Below are positions 35,836 through 44,245 of a stretch of 64,000 bases of DNA, in pieces. Position 1 is the first letter of the stretch. Each line of letters opens with the position of its first letter. The position numbers were made by a program, and so were the translations under genes. The notes below the pieces were generated by a model. It saw nothing but the letters and a program-made list of their open reading frames with translations, ran no database searches and was not told the origin of the DNA. Source of the DNA: Haloplasma contractile SSD-17B (GTDB lineage: Bacteria > Bacillota_I > Bacilli_A > Haloplasmatales > Haloplasmataceae); the NCBI RefSeq assembly GCF_000215935.2, contig NZ_AFNU02000011.1:1-64000 (forward strand), written 5' to 3'.

Positions 35836-35929
35836 AATATTAACGTAAAAGATTATTATAAAAATTATTAGGGTCAATATCTTCATATTTAAAATTTACA
35901 TCCATTAATAGGATTAACGAAATAAATAA

Positions 35930-36035
35930 TAGAAAATGCTTGAATAACTGAATACAGGTAATAAGATTACGATTTTACTGGTAAAATTGAAAGAATATTA
36001 CTCCAAATTGTACGTAATTTTTCCTGGTTTTCAGT
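35930..36035 (-). pseudogene. Remnant of a serine hydrolase 3' end
   Basis: On the minus strand this reads EKLRTIWSNILSILPVKS-stop, next to the intact gene's KEILRTIWSDILPILTSKS-stop at 39635. The similarity continues past the stop (SVIQAF in both). Only the gene's tail remains; the rest of the duplicate is lost. Confidence 0.75.
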
Positions 36036-36225
36036 TAAGTAATCTTAGTTTTACACATAATATAAGTATTGCGATTAGGTTAGCACCCTTAAGATCTAGA
36101 TTTAAAGGCACTAAAATACATAAACCTATCGGTCATGTATAACTTTTTATGAAATTTGTAATTTTGTTTTTTTACTATATTAAAACAGTCAGTTAATAAA
36201 AATATCATATTCATTTTTTTTATTT

Positions 36226-36261
36226 AAAATACCCACTTTCGTATTTGAAAGCGGGTATTTT
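36226..36261 (-). terminator. Terminator hairpin after the 36427 membrane protein gene
   Basis: AAAATACCC-A-CTTTC pairs with GAAAG-C-GGGTATTTT. T-rich DNA follows in both directions; the only gene ending nearby is the membrane protein at 36427, on the minus strand. Confidence 0.7.
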
Positions 36262-36426
36262 GGTTTTTTATTTAATTAATCGTTCTATATTTATCAAATT
36301 GACTTTAAAATCATTCTTATATCAAGTTAGTTAGAACTTTCATTTTAGAATTCTAGTATGTAAAATGAACATATTATAAATCGATCTTTAAGGTTGAGTA
36401 ATAGATAATAAATTTTCAACTTCAAT

Positions 36427-37290
36427 TTAGGATTTTAATTTTTTTAAAAACATAGTGGATAGTATAATAGCAACAAGAGATATCGTTGGCATTATAAATA
36501 TTGGTGGAATAATGGATTGCCCTTCAATCCCCATAAAAATTACCTTGACTGTTAAAGCAACCATCAATAAAGCTAAAAAGATTAAAAATACAGGCCCAAT
36601 TAAAAATCCAACTGGTTTTTTACGCAATAAAAAAACTCCTGATACAAATGAAATTGGTAACATTAACCCAAGATCCATTCCTTGCACAATTAAAGTAGTA
36701 TAATGTTCTAGTTGTGTTGGATAAATACTACCATCTAATAACGGTGGTATTACTACACTAAGCCATAATAACCCTATTAAAACAGCATTAAATATTAGAA
36801 ATTTACCGGCTAGTTTATTTGGTGTATTATCCTTAAAATAATCTTGTAGCTGACTTATATTAAATGATAACAATGTTATTACCAATGCAAAAAATGAAGC
36901 TCCCATTAAAAATGCATACACTAAAAATAGTTCATTATACATAGCCATAATTAAATAAAATAAATAAGTTAAAAGAAAATAGGCTAAAGTACCTGAAAGT
37001 ATAAATTGACCTCTTAATGAACCCTTCTTAACCAAATATAACGAGATAAGAAGTAAAGGTACACCCACAAATAGTGTTACATAATCCTGTGCAATACCTT
37101 GGATTGCAACATCCCCAGACATATGCTTATATAATCCTATACCATAAATTTCTATAGACTCTCCCCGTATGGAAATATATTCATGTGGTCCAGGTCCACC
37201 TTTAGTAAAAATTCCCAATGTTGTTGCTATTGTAGAAAAAATAGCTATAAGTATTCCTAAAATACAAACTGCTTTTTTGTGTTTCATCAT
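36427..37290 (-). CDS. Integral membrane protein of unknown family
   Basis: A 287-residue polytopic membrane protein with about eight hydrophobic segments and one early extracytoplasmic loop (residues about 30-65, GGPGPHEYISIRGESIEIYG). There are no recognisable transporter or enzyme motifs. AAAGGAG lies five bases before the ATG. It is a single-gene unit in the accessory region. I do not recognise the family. Confidence 0.7.
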   Translation of the reverse strand: MMKHKKAVCILGILIAIFSTIATTLGIFTKGGPGPHEYISIRGESIEIYGIGLYKHMSGDVAIQGIAQDYVTLFVGVPLLLISLYLVKKGSLRGQFILSGTLAYFLLTYLFYLIMAMYNELFLVYAFLMGASFFALVITLLSFNISQLQDYFKDNTPNKLAGKFLIFNAVLIGLLWLSVVIPPLLDGSIYPTQLEHYTTLIVQGMDLGLMLPISFVSGVFLLRKKPVGFLIGPVFLIFLALLMVALTVKVIFMGIEGQSIIPPIFIMPTISLVAIILSTMFLKKLKS

Positions 37291-37572
37291 TTTAGCTCCT
37301 TTATAAATTTATGTGCATCGTATTAACCTAGTCAAATTTTACTAAAAAGACATTTTATTAATTATATATTATTTTTGAAGATATATCAAACGTAGAATAA
37401 ATCATCTTAATGACCGATCCCGCATCAGTGAACACTGGTGTTATATATCTAGCTTTTAATATCTTCTTCAGATAATTGTCTTTCTCCTAGAATATTATTA
37501 AAAATTATGAAAGTATAATCAGTTAATTTGTTATACCATATATTTTATTTTTCATTAGGGATTATTAACAGC

Positions 37573-38391
37573 TTATCTATTATTATCTATTGCATTTATT
37601 TCAATATCAATAATAAATAGATCGCCTTCTAAATCTAAATAGTTTTCACGAATCCATATTTTACAGTTACCAATTTTTATGGGTTCTTTAAATAACTGTG
37701 TATTAAATAAATAGGATGAATTATTAAGTATTTGACCATAAACTGGATACTTTAGAGTTATATACTTTACTTCTCCTTGAAATTCAAAAGGATCTATTTG
37801 AAATGGTTTGTTAAAATCTACAAAACATTTCGCAAGTACTTCTTCTAAACTTTGTAAAACTTCATCCTGAAGTAAATTCTTAATTTGATCATCCTTACTC
37901 TCTAATTCTTTATAAAAGACATTAGTCTTATTTGGAATTACATTCACTTCTATTTTATCTATTTCTACAGATACTGAACCTTCAATTTCTCCTGTTAAAA
38001 GTGTTTGATATGCCAACTTTAAATAGAATTTCCAATTTCTTTTGGGTGTTAAATTATAAGTCGAGTATCTGTATTTTTTTAATTTATCAATTATCTGATC
38101 AGCATTGTCTAGATAATTTTCTAAACAATATTTAATCCTTGATTTTACTCTTAATTCCATCAGATAAACAATCCCTATTAACCCTAGAAAAAAGATTCCT
38201 TGAGATACTAGTACTGCAACCATGATCCAATCGTTATTATCCATCGGAAGATTTGTAACCATACCGAAGATAAAAGGTGACGCTGCTAAAGGTAGTACAG
38301 CAATATACTATATAAAATAATAAATAGTTCGGTTTCTAAGAGCAACAGAAGCCTCTTTTAAAAATAATTCAAAACGCATTAATGAATTCAT
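37573..38391 (-). pseudogene. Two-TM membrane protein gene interrupted by an amber codon
   Basis: A 229-residue frame (37573-38262) starts MVTNLPMDN without a ribosome site. Upstream the same frame stays open to an ATG at 38391 (MNSLMRFELFLKEASVALRN...), broken only by a TAG at 38308-38310 (codon 28) inside a hydrophobic stretch. The parts join to a natural protein of 272 residues: a cytoplasmic start, a first membrane segment spanning the TAG, a second at WIMVAVLVSQGIFFLGLIGIV, and a soluble C-terminal domain. The simplest reading is a recent nonsense mutation. The family is not recognised. A start at the internal ATG remains possible. Confidence 0.65.
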
Positions 38392-38570
38392 AACCCTAAC
38401 CACTCCCATATTCTAAATCTTTCCTATATATTATTGTATCATGTTTTGATTAAAAAAGTTGCATCAATTTATCATAGTTTAGTTCATTATTCCATTTTGT
38501 TAAATTATTTAATTTATTTAATTTAGGTCTTGATCATTGGTATTTATTTTAGATCATCTTTTTATATATA

Positions 38571-38589
38571 AAAGCCCCGAAGAGGCTTT
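38571..38589 (-). terminator. Terminator of the toxin-antitoxin operon
   Basis: AAAGCC-CCGAAGA-GGCTTT, followed on the minus strand by a T-rich run. It lies 80 bp after the toxin gene. Confidence 0.75.
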
Positions 38590-38670
38590 ACTGTAATCAT
38601 ATTTTCGTTCCTGCCATTTCTGTACACATTATTGTAAACATTAAAATAGTTTTCACTTGTTTGAAACAAT

Positions 38671-39000
38671 CTAATCATCAGCAGATGTTGAATTACATAC
38701 AAGTAGTTGTTGTATATAGTCCTGTTTTTCATTTAAAATACGTACAACTCGAACCTTATTTGATTGTAAGTGATAAAATATATAGTTTTTTTCCGAAATT
38801 AAAAGGCGGTAATCCGTTGGTACATCAATTATTTTTCCCATATCAATACCCAATAAGGGAAACCTCTCTAATTTTCTAATATCAGAAGTAACCTTTATTA
38901 AAATTTTTTTTGAAAGATCCTCTCCAAAGTTTTCTAAAACATACTTTCTAAGACGTTGCAAATCTTCTAACGCCTGTGGAGCGTACTCAATTTTAAACAT
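38671..39000 (-). CDS. RelE/ParE-family toxin
   Basis: A 109-residue toxin of the RelE/ParE superfamily, with FKIEYAPQALEDLQRLRKYVLENFGE, LERFPLLGIDMG and YRLLISEKNYIFYHLQSNKVRVVRILNEKQDY in family order. The ParE subgroup (gyrase poisoning) fits the sequence pattern better than mRNA-cleaving RelE, but this is not certain. It is downstream of the antitoxin with a two-base gap, the standard co-translated arrangement. Confidence 0.88.
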   Translation of the reverse strand: MFKIEYAPQALEDLQRLRKYVLENFGEDLSKKILIKVTSDIRKLERFPLLGIDMGKIIDVPTDYRLLISEKNYIFYHLQSNKVRVVRILNEKQDYIQQLLVCNSTSADD

Positions 39001-39002
39001 AC

Positions 39003-39248
39003 TTATAGTCCTAATGTGGCTTCAACATCAGCAGCTGACAGCCACCCTTTCTCTCTTGCTGATTTCTCCCCTTCTTCCAGTTTAGATAACAACTTAATTA
39101 TAGCCTTAAGTTTATCTAATTCAGAAAGCTTGATAATCGCATATTCTCCACGACCATTTCTAGTTAAATAAACAGGACTTCCCTCATTTACTTCATTAAG
39201 TACATCTGTATAATTCCTTAAATCTGAAACTGGTTTAATATTTGGCAT
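39003..39248 (-). CDS. Phd/YefM-family antitoxin
   Basis: An 81-residue antitoxin. The N-terminal DNA-binding Phd/YefM fold shows IKPVSDLRNYTDVLNEVNEGSPVYLTRNGRGEYAIIKLSEL; the C-terminal helix (KLEEGEKSAREKGWLSAADVEATLGL) would wrap the toxin. The start is placed at 39248: AAAGGAG abuts an in-frame ATG at 39257 and is nine bases from this one. It should repress its own promoter through the palindrome at 39302-39323. Confidence 0.9.
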   Translation of the reverse strand: MPNIKPVSDLRNYTDVLNEVNEGSPVYLTRNGRGEYAIIKLSELDKLKAIIKLLSKLEEGEKSAREKGWLSAADVEATLGL

Positions 39249-39271
39249 AAGAATCATCTCCTTTTACTAAT

Positions 39272-39323
39272 ATTATAATCCATCTAACCGTTATTATCAA
39301 TGCAAATTAACACGCTAATTTGC
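39272..39323 (-). promoter_or_regulatory. Toxin-antitoxin promoter and operator
   Basis: On the minus strand TTGATA (39295-39300) and TATAAT (39272-39277) are separated by 17 bp. Immediately upstream of the -35 is the inverted repeat GCAAATTA-N6-TAATTTGC (39302-39323), a likely site for antitoxin or toxin-antitoxin binding. Confidence 0.7.
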
Positions 39324-39426
39324 AGCAAGTTAGTTATTAAACAAATCAACTAACATTCTAAATTTTACAATTGTTTTCAATTGTATTTGATTAAAGGGTT
39401 ATATTTAAGTACATAATTCAATATAA

Positions 39427-39465
39427 AAAACGCATTAATCAATCATGTGATTGACTATGCGTTTT
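39427..39465 (-). terminator. Terminator downstream of the serine hydrolase region
   Basis: AAAACGCAT and ATGCGTTTT pair, with inner ATCAATCA/TGATTGA extending the stem. It follows the short open frame after the serine hydrolase stop. Confidence 0.75.
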
Positions 39466-39475
39466 AATAGTCAAA

Positions 39476-39634
39476 TTAGACTATTTTACTATTCTCTTTT
39501 TGTTCGATTATCTGATCGATATGTGCGAAATTGTCATATGTATCTTTACTACCATTAGATTCATTAATATGAACAGTGATATAAACATTATCAATAATGA
39601 CAAATGCTTGAATAACTGAAAACAAGCGATAAAA
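39476..39634 (-). pseudogene. Open 52-codon frame directly after the serine hydrolase TGA
   Basis: After the TGA at 39635-39637 the same frame continues for 52 codons (SVIQAFVIIDNVYITVHIN..., ending KENSKIV) to a TAA at 39476-39478, then a terminator. It has no start codon with a ribosome site. It looks like the tail of another gene left behind by recombination. Read-through is possible but unlikely. Confidence 0.45.
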
Positions 39635-40537
39635 TCACGATTTAGATGTTAAAATTGGAAGAATATCACTCCAAATTGTACGCAATATTTCCTTATGCTC
39701 AATTTCATTATGAGCGGTAACCGTAACAACAGCATCATAATCTTTAAGCACGACACATAATTGGCCATACATTCCATCTGCTCGATATGTACCAGGCGGT
39801 GTACATTTAAAAACTTGATAACCATATCCACCTCTGGTTTCAGGATCATTTTTTGATGAGGTATCTACGAAATCCATATGGAGACGGTTTACATAATCAT
39901 CCGGTACAATTTGTATGTCCTTATATACTCCATTTTGAAGTAAGGTTATACCGATACGAGAAAACTCCTCCGTTGTTAGATACAAGCCTCCTGAACATGA
40001 GGTATGACCATTTTGACAGGTGTGCCACTGAGGATTTATGATTTCTAATGGTTCAAATAAACGAGGTTTTAAATACTCTAACATGGTTTTTCCAGTTACC
40101 TTTTCTACAATGCGGCCAAGCATATAAGAGCATAAATCCTCATAATAAAAATTAGAACCAGGTTCTGCTTTCATTTCAGAAATAAAAAAAAGTTCTGCTC
40201 GATCTTTTTTATTATATTGGCTAAAATCCTCTGAACTATGTCCAGAACTCATTTGCAACAAATTCTTTATGGTTATTTTTTCAGAACCTGGGTAAGCAAT
40301 TGTTTTATATTCTGGGAAAAAGTTCAACACCTGATCCGATAACTGAAACCTACCTTCATTTTCAGCAATACCGATTTCTACAGATGCAAAAGTTTTTGAT
40401 GCCGAGTAAAGATTTTCTCTGTCGTTGCTACGGAAACGATATTCCGCAAGTGTCTTTCCGTTTTGATAAACATGAATCCCGTATACACCGAGATTTTTTT
40501 CGATAACTGAATGTTTAAAATTTGTTAGAAGTTCCAT
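39635..40537 (-). CDS. Serine hydrolase, beta-lactamase/PBP-like
   Basis: A 300-residue protein of the class C beta-lactamase-related serine hydrolase family. The nucleophile motif S-x-x-K is SASK in ENLYSASKTFAS. A Tyr-containing second motif lies in FYYEDLCSYMLG, and GGYGYQVF lies where the third motif is expected. There is no signal peptide, so it is cytoplasmic: an esterase or amidase rather than a secreted beta-lactamase. The start is placed at 40537, five bases after GAGGGTG; an ATG at 40564 lacks a ribosome site. The extended -10-like TGGTATACT of repeat copy D lies just upstream. Tails of two paralogues are found at 35930 and 44151. Confidence 0.82.
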   Translation of the reverse strand: MELLTNFKHSVIEKNLGVYGIHVYQNGKTLAEYRFRSNDRENLYSASKTFASVEIGIAENEGRFQLSDQVLNFFPEYKTIAYPGSEKITIKNLLQMSSGHSSEDFSQYNKKDRAELFFISEMKAEPGSNFYYEDLCSYMLGRIVEKVTGKTMLEYLKPRLFEPLEIINPQWHTCQNGHTSCSGGLYLTTEEFSRIGITLLQNGVYKDIQIVPDDYVNRLHMDFVDTSSKNDPETRGGYGYQVFKCTPPGTYRADGMYGQLCVVLKDYDAVVTVTAHNEIEHKEILRTIWSDILPILTSKS

Positions 40538-40984
40538 TAAATCACCCTCGTTTGCAATATACATAGTATACCAGAAAAACCGCTAATATTCAGCGGTTTA
40601 TAAATACATTTCCATATTTAGTGACAATCAGTCAGTTACTTTCCCACATATTATGTTTGAACAACAACTTCGACATATGCTAGATACTGTTAGCCTAGTA
40701 TTACGCATTAAGTTTTTTTCGTGCTTTTGCACGACTCCCTTAAATCGTAGAGGGACTTTTTTCTAGGTGTTTAAACCTTTACGCAATTAAATAATATGTT
40801 TCTACAACCAACAAGTGCCTGGACCTCAGTATAGCTAGCTTTTTACGAATGTAATAGATGGGTAAGATTGTACGACTCCCTTAAGCAGAGGAATCGATAA
40901 TTTTATGATATTAGATCTTCGAATTAATACCAACTTTTATTATGATATTTTTTATTGATATTTCATAATAGAATTCTAAAAACT
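40538..40984. other. Non-coding region with repeats
   Basis: Contains repeat copy D (40565-40680), a hairpin CGTGC-TTTT-GCACG (40720-40733), and a 13-bp direct repeat ACGACTCCCTTAA at 40731 and 40872. TCCCT/AGGGA with six T residues after it (about 40735-40763) resembles a plus-strand terminator without a gene. Otherwise nothing. Confidence 0.45.
40565..40680 (-). repeat. TrmA-tail repeat, copy D
   Basis: Homologous over about 110 bp to copy E (42646-42760). On the minus strand its coding-like part reads AYVEVVVQT-stop, again like a TrmA-family C terminus, then hairpin CCGCT/AGCGG and TGGTATACT. The last motif sits about 25 bp before the ribosome site of the serine hydrolase gene and could be its promoter. 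Confidence 0.7.
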
Positions 40985-41377
40985 CTATTTTAGGTACGTA
41001 TATCTTTTTATTGTAAAGGTTACTATAACACTAAATAGTATAAAGGCCGTTAAACTAGAAAAAACTGTTAAAAATCCCTGTGTCCAAGGCGGATTAACCT
41101 TTCCAATCGTAGAGTTAATCGATAAAATAATAAACCACGTTACAACTCCTGATATTACTGCGAATATCCATATATTGATTTTACCTTCAACTTTAAATTT
41201 CTTCATAATAAATAATAGTATAAAACCAATAATTTGACCAACTAATACATGCGTTAGTAGTTGCATAATAGTAAATTTAGCACCTAAGTTAGAAATACCT
41301 ATAGTTTCAGTTACTATAATTATTAATGCCTGAATGATTGATGCTATTAAAAAGCCCATAGAAAATTTTAGATACAT
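40985..41377 (-). CDS. Four-TM membrane protein (DUF3021-like)
   Basis: A 130-residue membrane protein with four hydrophobic segments separated by short loops, one containing KVEGK. It resembles DUF3021-type small membrane proteins often paired with LytTR regulators, but no LytTR gene is near, so the assignment is weak. The ATG follows a weak ribosome site (GGAGATGG). Confidence 0.55.
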   Translation of the reverse strand: MYLKFSMGFLIASIIQALIIIVTETIGISNLGAKFTIMQLLTHVLVGQIIGFILLFIMKKFKVEGKINIWIFAVISGVVTWFIILSINSTIGKVNPPWTQGFLTVFSSLTAFILFSVIVTFTIKRYTYLK

Positions 41378-41753
41378 ACATAACCATCTCCATTTATTTA
41401 TTAGTATCCCTATTAGTGAAGAAAATAACTACAATTTCTCTACAAAAAAATGTCAATTAATCCTTAAAACTATAAACATTATTTTTCTAATTAAGAAGTA
41501 ATAAAAAATGCTACAATAAATTTGCGATGAGGTATGACCCCCTTAATAATAGGGAGACGTGATAAATATTGGTGATAAAAAAACTTATTATTAAAATCTG
41601 CTCTTCTACAGATCGATCATTCTAATAAATAGTTTTAAAATACTAGTTAAACTCTTCTTGAAACCATAAAGTGAATTTCTATTTGAGATAACAGTTAATT
41701 CTCAATTCAATTTTATAAATAAAAAGTTAGAATATTAATTAATAGATTACTAA
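41378..41753. other. Intergenic region before the transposase relic
   Basis: AT-rich DNA, including the GC-rich patch ACCCCCTTAATAATAGGGAG near 41537. No frame carries the missing 5' half of the transposase. Confidence 0.35.
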
Positions 41754-42156
41754 CTATATGGTCGTATAAAAACAGAAATAGTTGACCAGATATTTAGTGA
41801 TAAAATTAACGGAGCATCTATCCTATGTTCAGACGCTATTAAAGGTTATAAAACATTAGCCGAGAAACATAATTTAAATCATAAGGTTATTAAATCTGGC
41901 ACATACAAAAATGGAATCTATCATATTAATGGTGTGAATTCCCTACATAGTAGATTTAAATCACGGATTGAAGGATTTAAAGGTGTCTACTAAACATCTA
42001 CAGAATTATGTCACGTGGTTCAAATGGATTGAAAAGTTTAAAGAACTAAGTCACATTAATAAAATCAAAGAATTTTTAATTCATAGTAAATCTATATTTA
42101 AAGGAACTAAGTATATTGAGGTTACAAATCGAAATTACAAGATATTATTCCAATGA
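41754..42156 (+). pseudogene. IS1595-family (ISXO2-like) transposase relic
   Basis: C-terminal part of an ISXO2-like DDE transposase, about 130 codons. The first frame reads SDAIKGYKTLAEKHNLNHKVI...YHINGVNSLHSRFKSRIEGFKG. Near 41975-41985 the frame shifts and continues as VSTKHLQNYVTWFKWIEKF. The NGVNSLHSRFK and NYVTWFKW phrases are family hallmarks. The N-terminal half is missing and no terminal inverted repeats were found. It ends at a terminator shared with the opposite gene. Confidence 0.85.
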
Positions 42157-42182
42157 AAAAAGGCTTGAAATCAAGCCTTTTT
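42157..42182. terminator. Bidirectional terminator
   Basis: A 12-bp perfect stem, AAAAAGGCTTGA/TCAAGCCTTTTT with an AA loop. It serves the transposase relic on the plus strand and the small membrane gene at 42193 on the minus strand. Confidence 0.9.
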
Positions 42183-42192
42183 AGTAAACAAT

Positions 42193-42408
42193 TTACTCAT
42201 CTTTTTTTAGTGAGCCTATAATGATAGATTGAAAACCTATTAGTGCAAAAAACATGGACCAAAGAAGCATTTCAATATAATTAACATTAATTACGTCGCT
42301 AAATCCTAAATAGGCGTTTCGTTCATTTCCTTTAATAAAATATAGAATAACTGAAATAAAAAGTAAGAATCCCCCTAAATAAAAGTAATCTTTACTTTTT
42401 TTTAGCAT
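42193..42408 (-). CDS. Small two-TM membrane protein
   Basis: A 71-residue protein with two hydrophobic segments (YFYLGGFLLFISVILYFI and MLLWSMFFALIGFQSIIIGSL) and charged ends. Family not recognised. GTG and ATG codons at 42420-42415 lie on the ribosome site AAAGGGTG itself; the ATG at 42408, nine bases on, is the better start. Confidence 0.55.
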   Translation of the reverse strand: MLKKSKDYFYLGGFLLFISVILYFIKGNERNAYLGFSDVINVNYIEMLLWSMFFALIGFQSIIIGSLKKDE

Positions 42409-42753
42409 TAAAACCATCACCCTTTTTAAATTTTGTATATCTCTATTATAGCATAGAGTTATTTAAAGTAAATATCTGTTAAATCATGACATTATTATTT
42501 ATTTATATAACAACATTTATCGCTAACAGAGCCTTTAAAATAGAACATAAGCCGCATGTTTTTTACCTCTAATACCCGAGTAGATCATCAGATCTGAAAG
42601 TATACTCTAATCGAAACTCCTAAATTTGTCATTACTAATACCAATAGTATACCAAAAAAAACCGCTTCACTTCAGCGGTTTTCCTATATAATTCCATATT
42701 ATGTGACAACAATCATTGAATTACTTCCCCACATATTCGTTTGAACAACAACC
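42409..42753. other. Intergenic region with repeat copy E
   Basis: About 345 bp. The right third is repeat copy E; the rest is AT-rich and presumably contains the promoter of the small membrane gene. No other feature. Confidence 0.4.
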
Positions 42754-42760
42754 TTAAACC
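42646..42760 (-). repeat. TrmA-tail repeat, copy E
   Basis: About 110 bp similar to copy D: hairpin AACCGCT/AGCGGTT, ATTCCATATT, CCCCACATATT, TTTGAACAACAAC. The stop codon of the hydrolase gene at 42754 lies inside the repeat, so this copy provides that gene's 3' end and terminator. It ends with TGGTATACT on the minus strand. Confidence 0.75.
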
Positions 42761-44010
42761 GTTACAGATTTTATTACGGTTGTTCCATCATTTAATACAA
42801 CTTCAGCAGTCCATTTCTTATCATCTTTTTTTATCTTCCAAGGCTTTTGTATCCAAGTTGTTTCTCGATACATAAAAAATGGCTCATCATAACTTCTATA
42901 AATAAACTCATCATTTCTATAGAAATTTACATAATCAATCCGTTCAGGATATTCAGCTGCAAGACGTATCCACCGTTTTCCCTGCCAATGCGTATTGTTT
43001 TCAAGCCCCTGTAGATAAAACTGGTCTTCGAGACGCAGTTCTGGTACTTTAATTCCTAGAGACGTTGCCATTCTACGGGCAAAAAATAAATCATGTCCTT
43101 CTGTAATACTCCAGTCACATGGTGGTTCTTGCTTTGTAAAGTTATCATAATGTCCCCAGGATGTATGAGTTAGTTTAGCAATTTCCAATCTAGATATACA
43201 CGGTGAATCTTCATTGCAAAGTATTGGCTTATTAGGTGCCATCTCTTGCACTTTTAATATAAAGTCATAATACTCTCCCCTTGTTAGTCCATTTCCATGA
43301 ACGATAACAACATCACTGGCCTTTACTACTTCCTTATCAACAAGGCCACCACCACCGCTAGCTCCTACAAGCATCCCGCCTGATTCTTTTCTAACAAGAT
43401 TGATCAACTGCTGCATACTATCAGGATTTTTTACAAGAGGCATGTCCTTCCACATATCAATATTATATTCATTGGCTACATCAATAATTACATTGGTATA
43501 TCCGCCTTCCTTGAGAAATGAAGCTGCACATTTTAAAGCAGACATGATAGCATCGTCGTTGCTTAGCCTTAAAGTCTGCGCCCAATAAAGAATATTGACT
43601 ATAACTACCATTCCCAAATCATCTGCTGCTTTAATAATTTTGTCCAGCCTTCTGGCATATGCTTCATCTAGCTTAACACCATCAGTGCCGAAAGGATTAT
43701 TATCGATTGTTTCAACATCAATAGTAAACACTGGCATTCCACCTTGAATACCTACTGTTACAGCTCTCAACCCATATTCATACCATTTAGGCAATGCCGA
43801 AATAAAATCATCAGTATGTGCGTCTGCATCAAAGATTTTATAAAATCTATTAAACCTTTCACGGTCAGATTGATCATCAAAAATTCCTTGAATGAAACGT
43901 GCATTCATTAATAGCCCCTTTGAACTACCACTACCTTCTATTTCATCATAAACGGGTTTGTCATTAATATAAAAATCTCTTCCTTTAATACTGAGGTTCG
44001 TTTTTCCCAT
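42754..44010 (-). CDS. Clan GH-A-like glycoside hydrolase
   Basis: A 418-residue TIM-barrel protein resembling GH5-type enzymes. The barrel strands carry GLRAVTVGIQGG, MVVIVNILYW, VIIDVANEYN (Asn-Glu, acid/base) and KPILCNEDSP (second Glu, nucleophile position). A C-terminal strand domain ends the protein. No signal peptide, so it would act in the cytoplasm, perhaps on imported oligosaccharides; the substrate is not evident. The start is set at 44010, eight bases after GAAGGA; an ATG at 44034 precedes the ribosome site. It ends inside repeat copy E. Confidence 0.75.
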   Translation of the reverse strand: MGKTNLSIKGRDFYINDKPVYDEIEGSGSSKGLLMNARFIQGIFDDQSDRERFNRFYKIFDADAHTDDFISALPKWYEYGLRAVTVGIQGGMPVFTIDVETIDNNPFGTDGVKLDEAYARRLDKIIKAADDLGMVVIVNILYWAQTLRLSNDDAIMSALKCAASFLKEGGYTNVIIDVANEYNIDMWKDMPLVKNPDSMQQLINLVRKESGGMLVGASGGGGLVDKEVVKASDVVIVHGNGLTRGEYYDFILKVQEMAPNKPILCNEDSPCISRLEIAKLTHTSWGHYDNFTKQEPPCDWSITEGHDLFFARRMATSLGIKVPELRLEDQFYLQGLENNTHWQGKRWIRLAAEYPERIDYVNFYRNDEFIYRSYDEPFFMYRETTWIQKPWKIKKDDKKWTAEVVLNDGTTVIKSVTV

Positions 44011-44150
44011 AACGATCGTCCTTCTTTCATACATTATTGAAATTCTAAGTATTTGCTACAATTTCATAAACATCCATACTAACTCATTTTAGTAATTATT
44101 ATTTGACTTCATATTATTAAATGTTCGCATAACTTAATATAGTATATAAC

Positions 44151-44177
44151 ATCACGATTTCAATGTTAAAATTGGAA
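44151..44177 (-). repeat. Short relic of a serine hydrolase 3' end
   Basis: A 27-bp stretch with ATCACGATTT, two unmatched bases, then ATGTTAAAATTGGAA matches the stop-codon region of the serine hydrolase gene at 39635-39660. It sits between two unrelated genes and carries nothing else recognisable. Confidence 0.5.
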
Positions 44178-44245
44178 TCATATAACAATTGTCAAATTTT
44201 TTATTTAATCATATGAAATATCTTTTGTTTATTTGATAAACATTT

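Larger units (their letters stand above)
35523..36426. other. Non-coding region with relics
   Basis: About 900 bp. It holds rlmD-tail repeat copy B (35664-35760), a DnaA-box-like TTTTCCACAA near 35781, a C5/G6 hairpin (35816-35835), a decayed 3' end of a serine hydrolase gene (35930-36035) and the terminator at 36226-36261. No intact gene. Confidence 0.55.

Noticed and set aside
40720-40763. Rho-independent terminator on the plus strand
   Set aside because: No plus-strand gene ends nearby and the TCCCT/AGGGA stem is short. Kept only as a possible relic in the region description.
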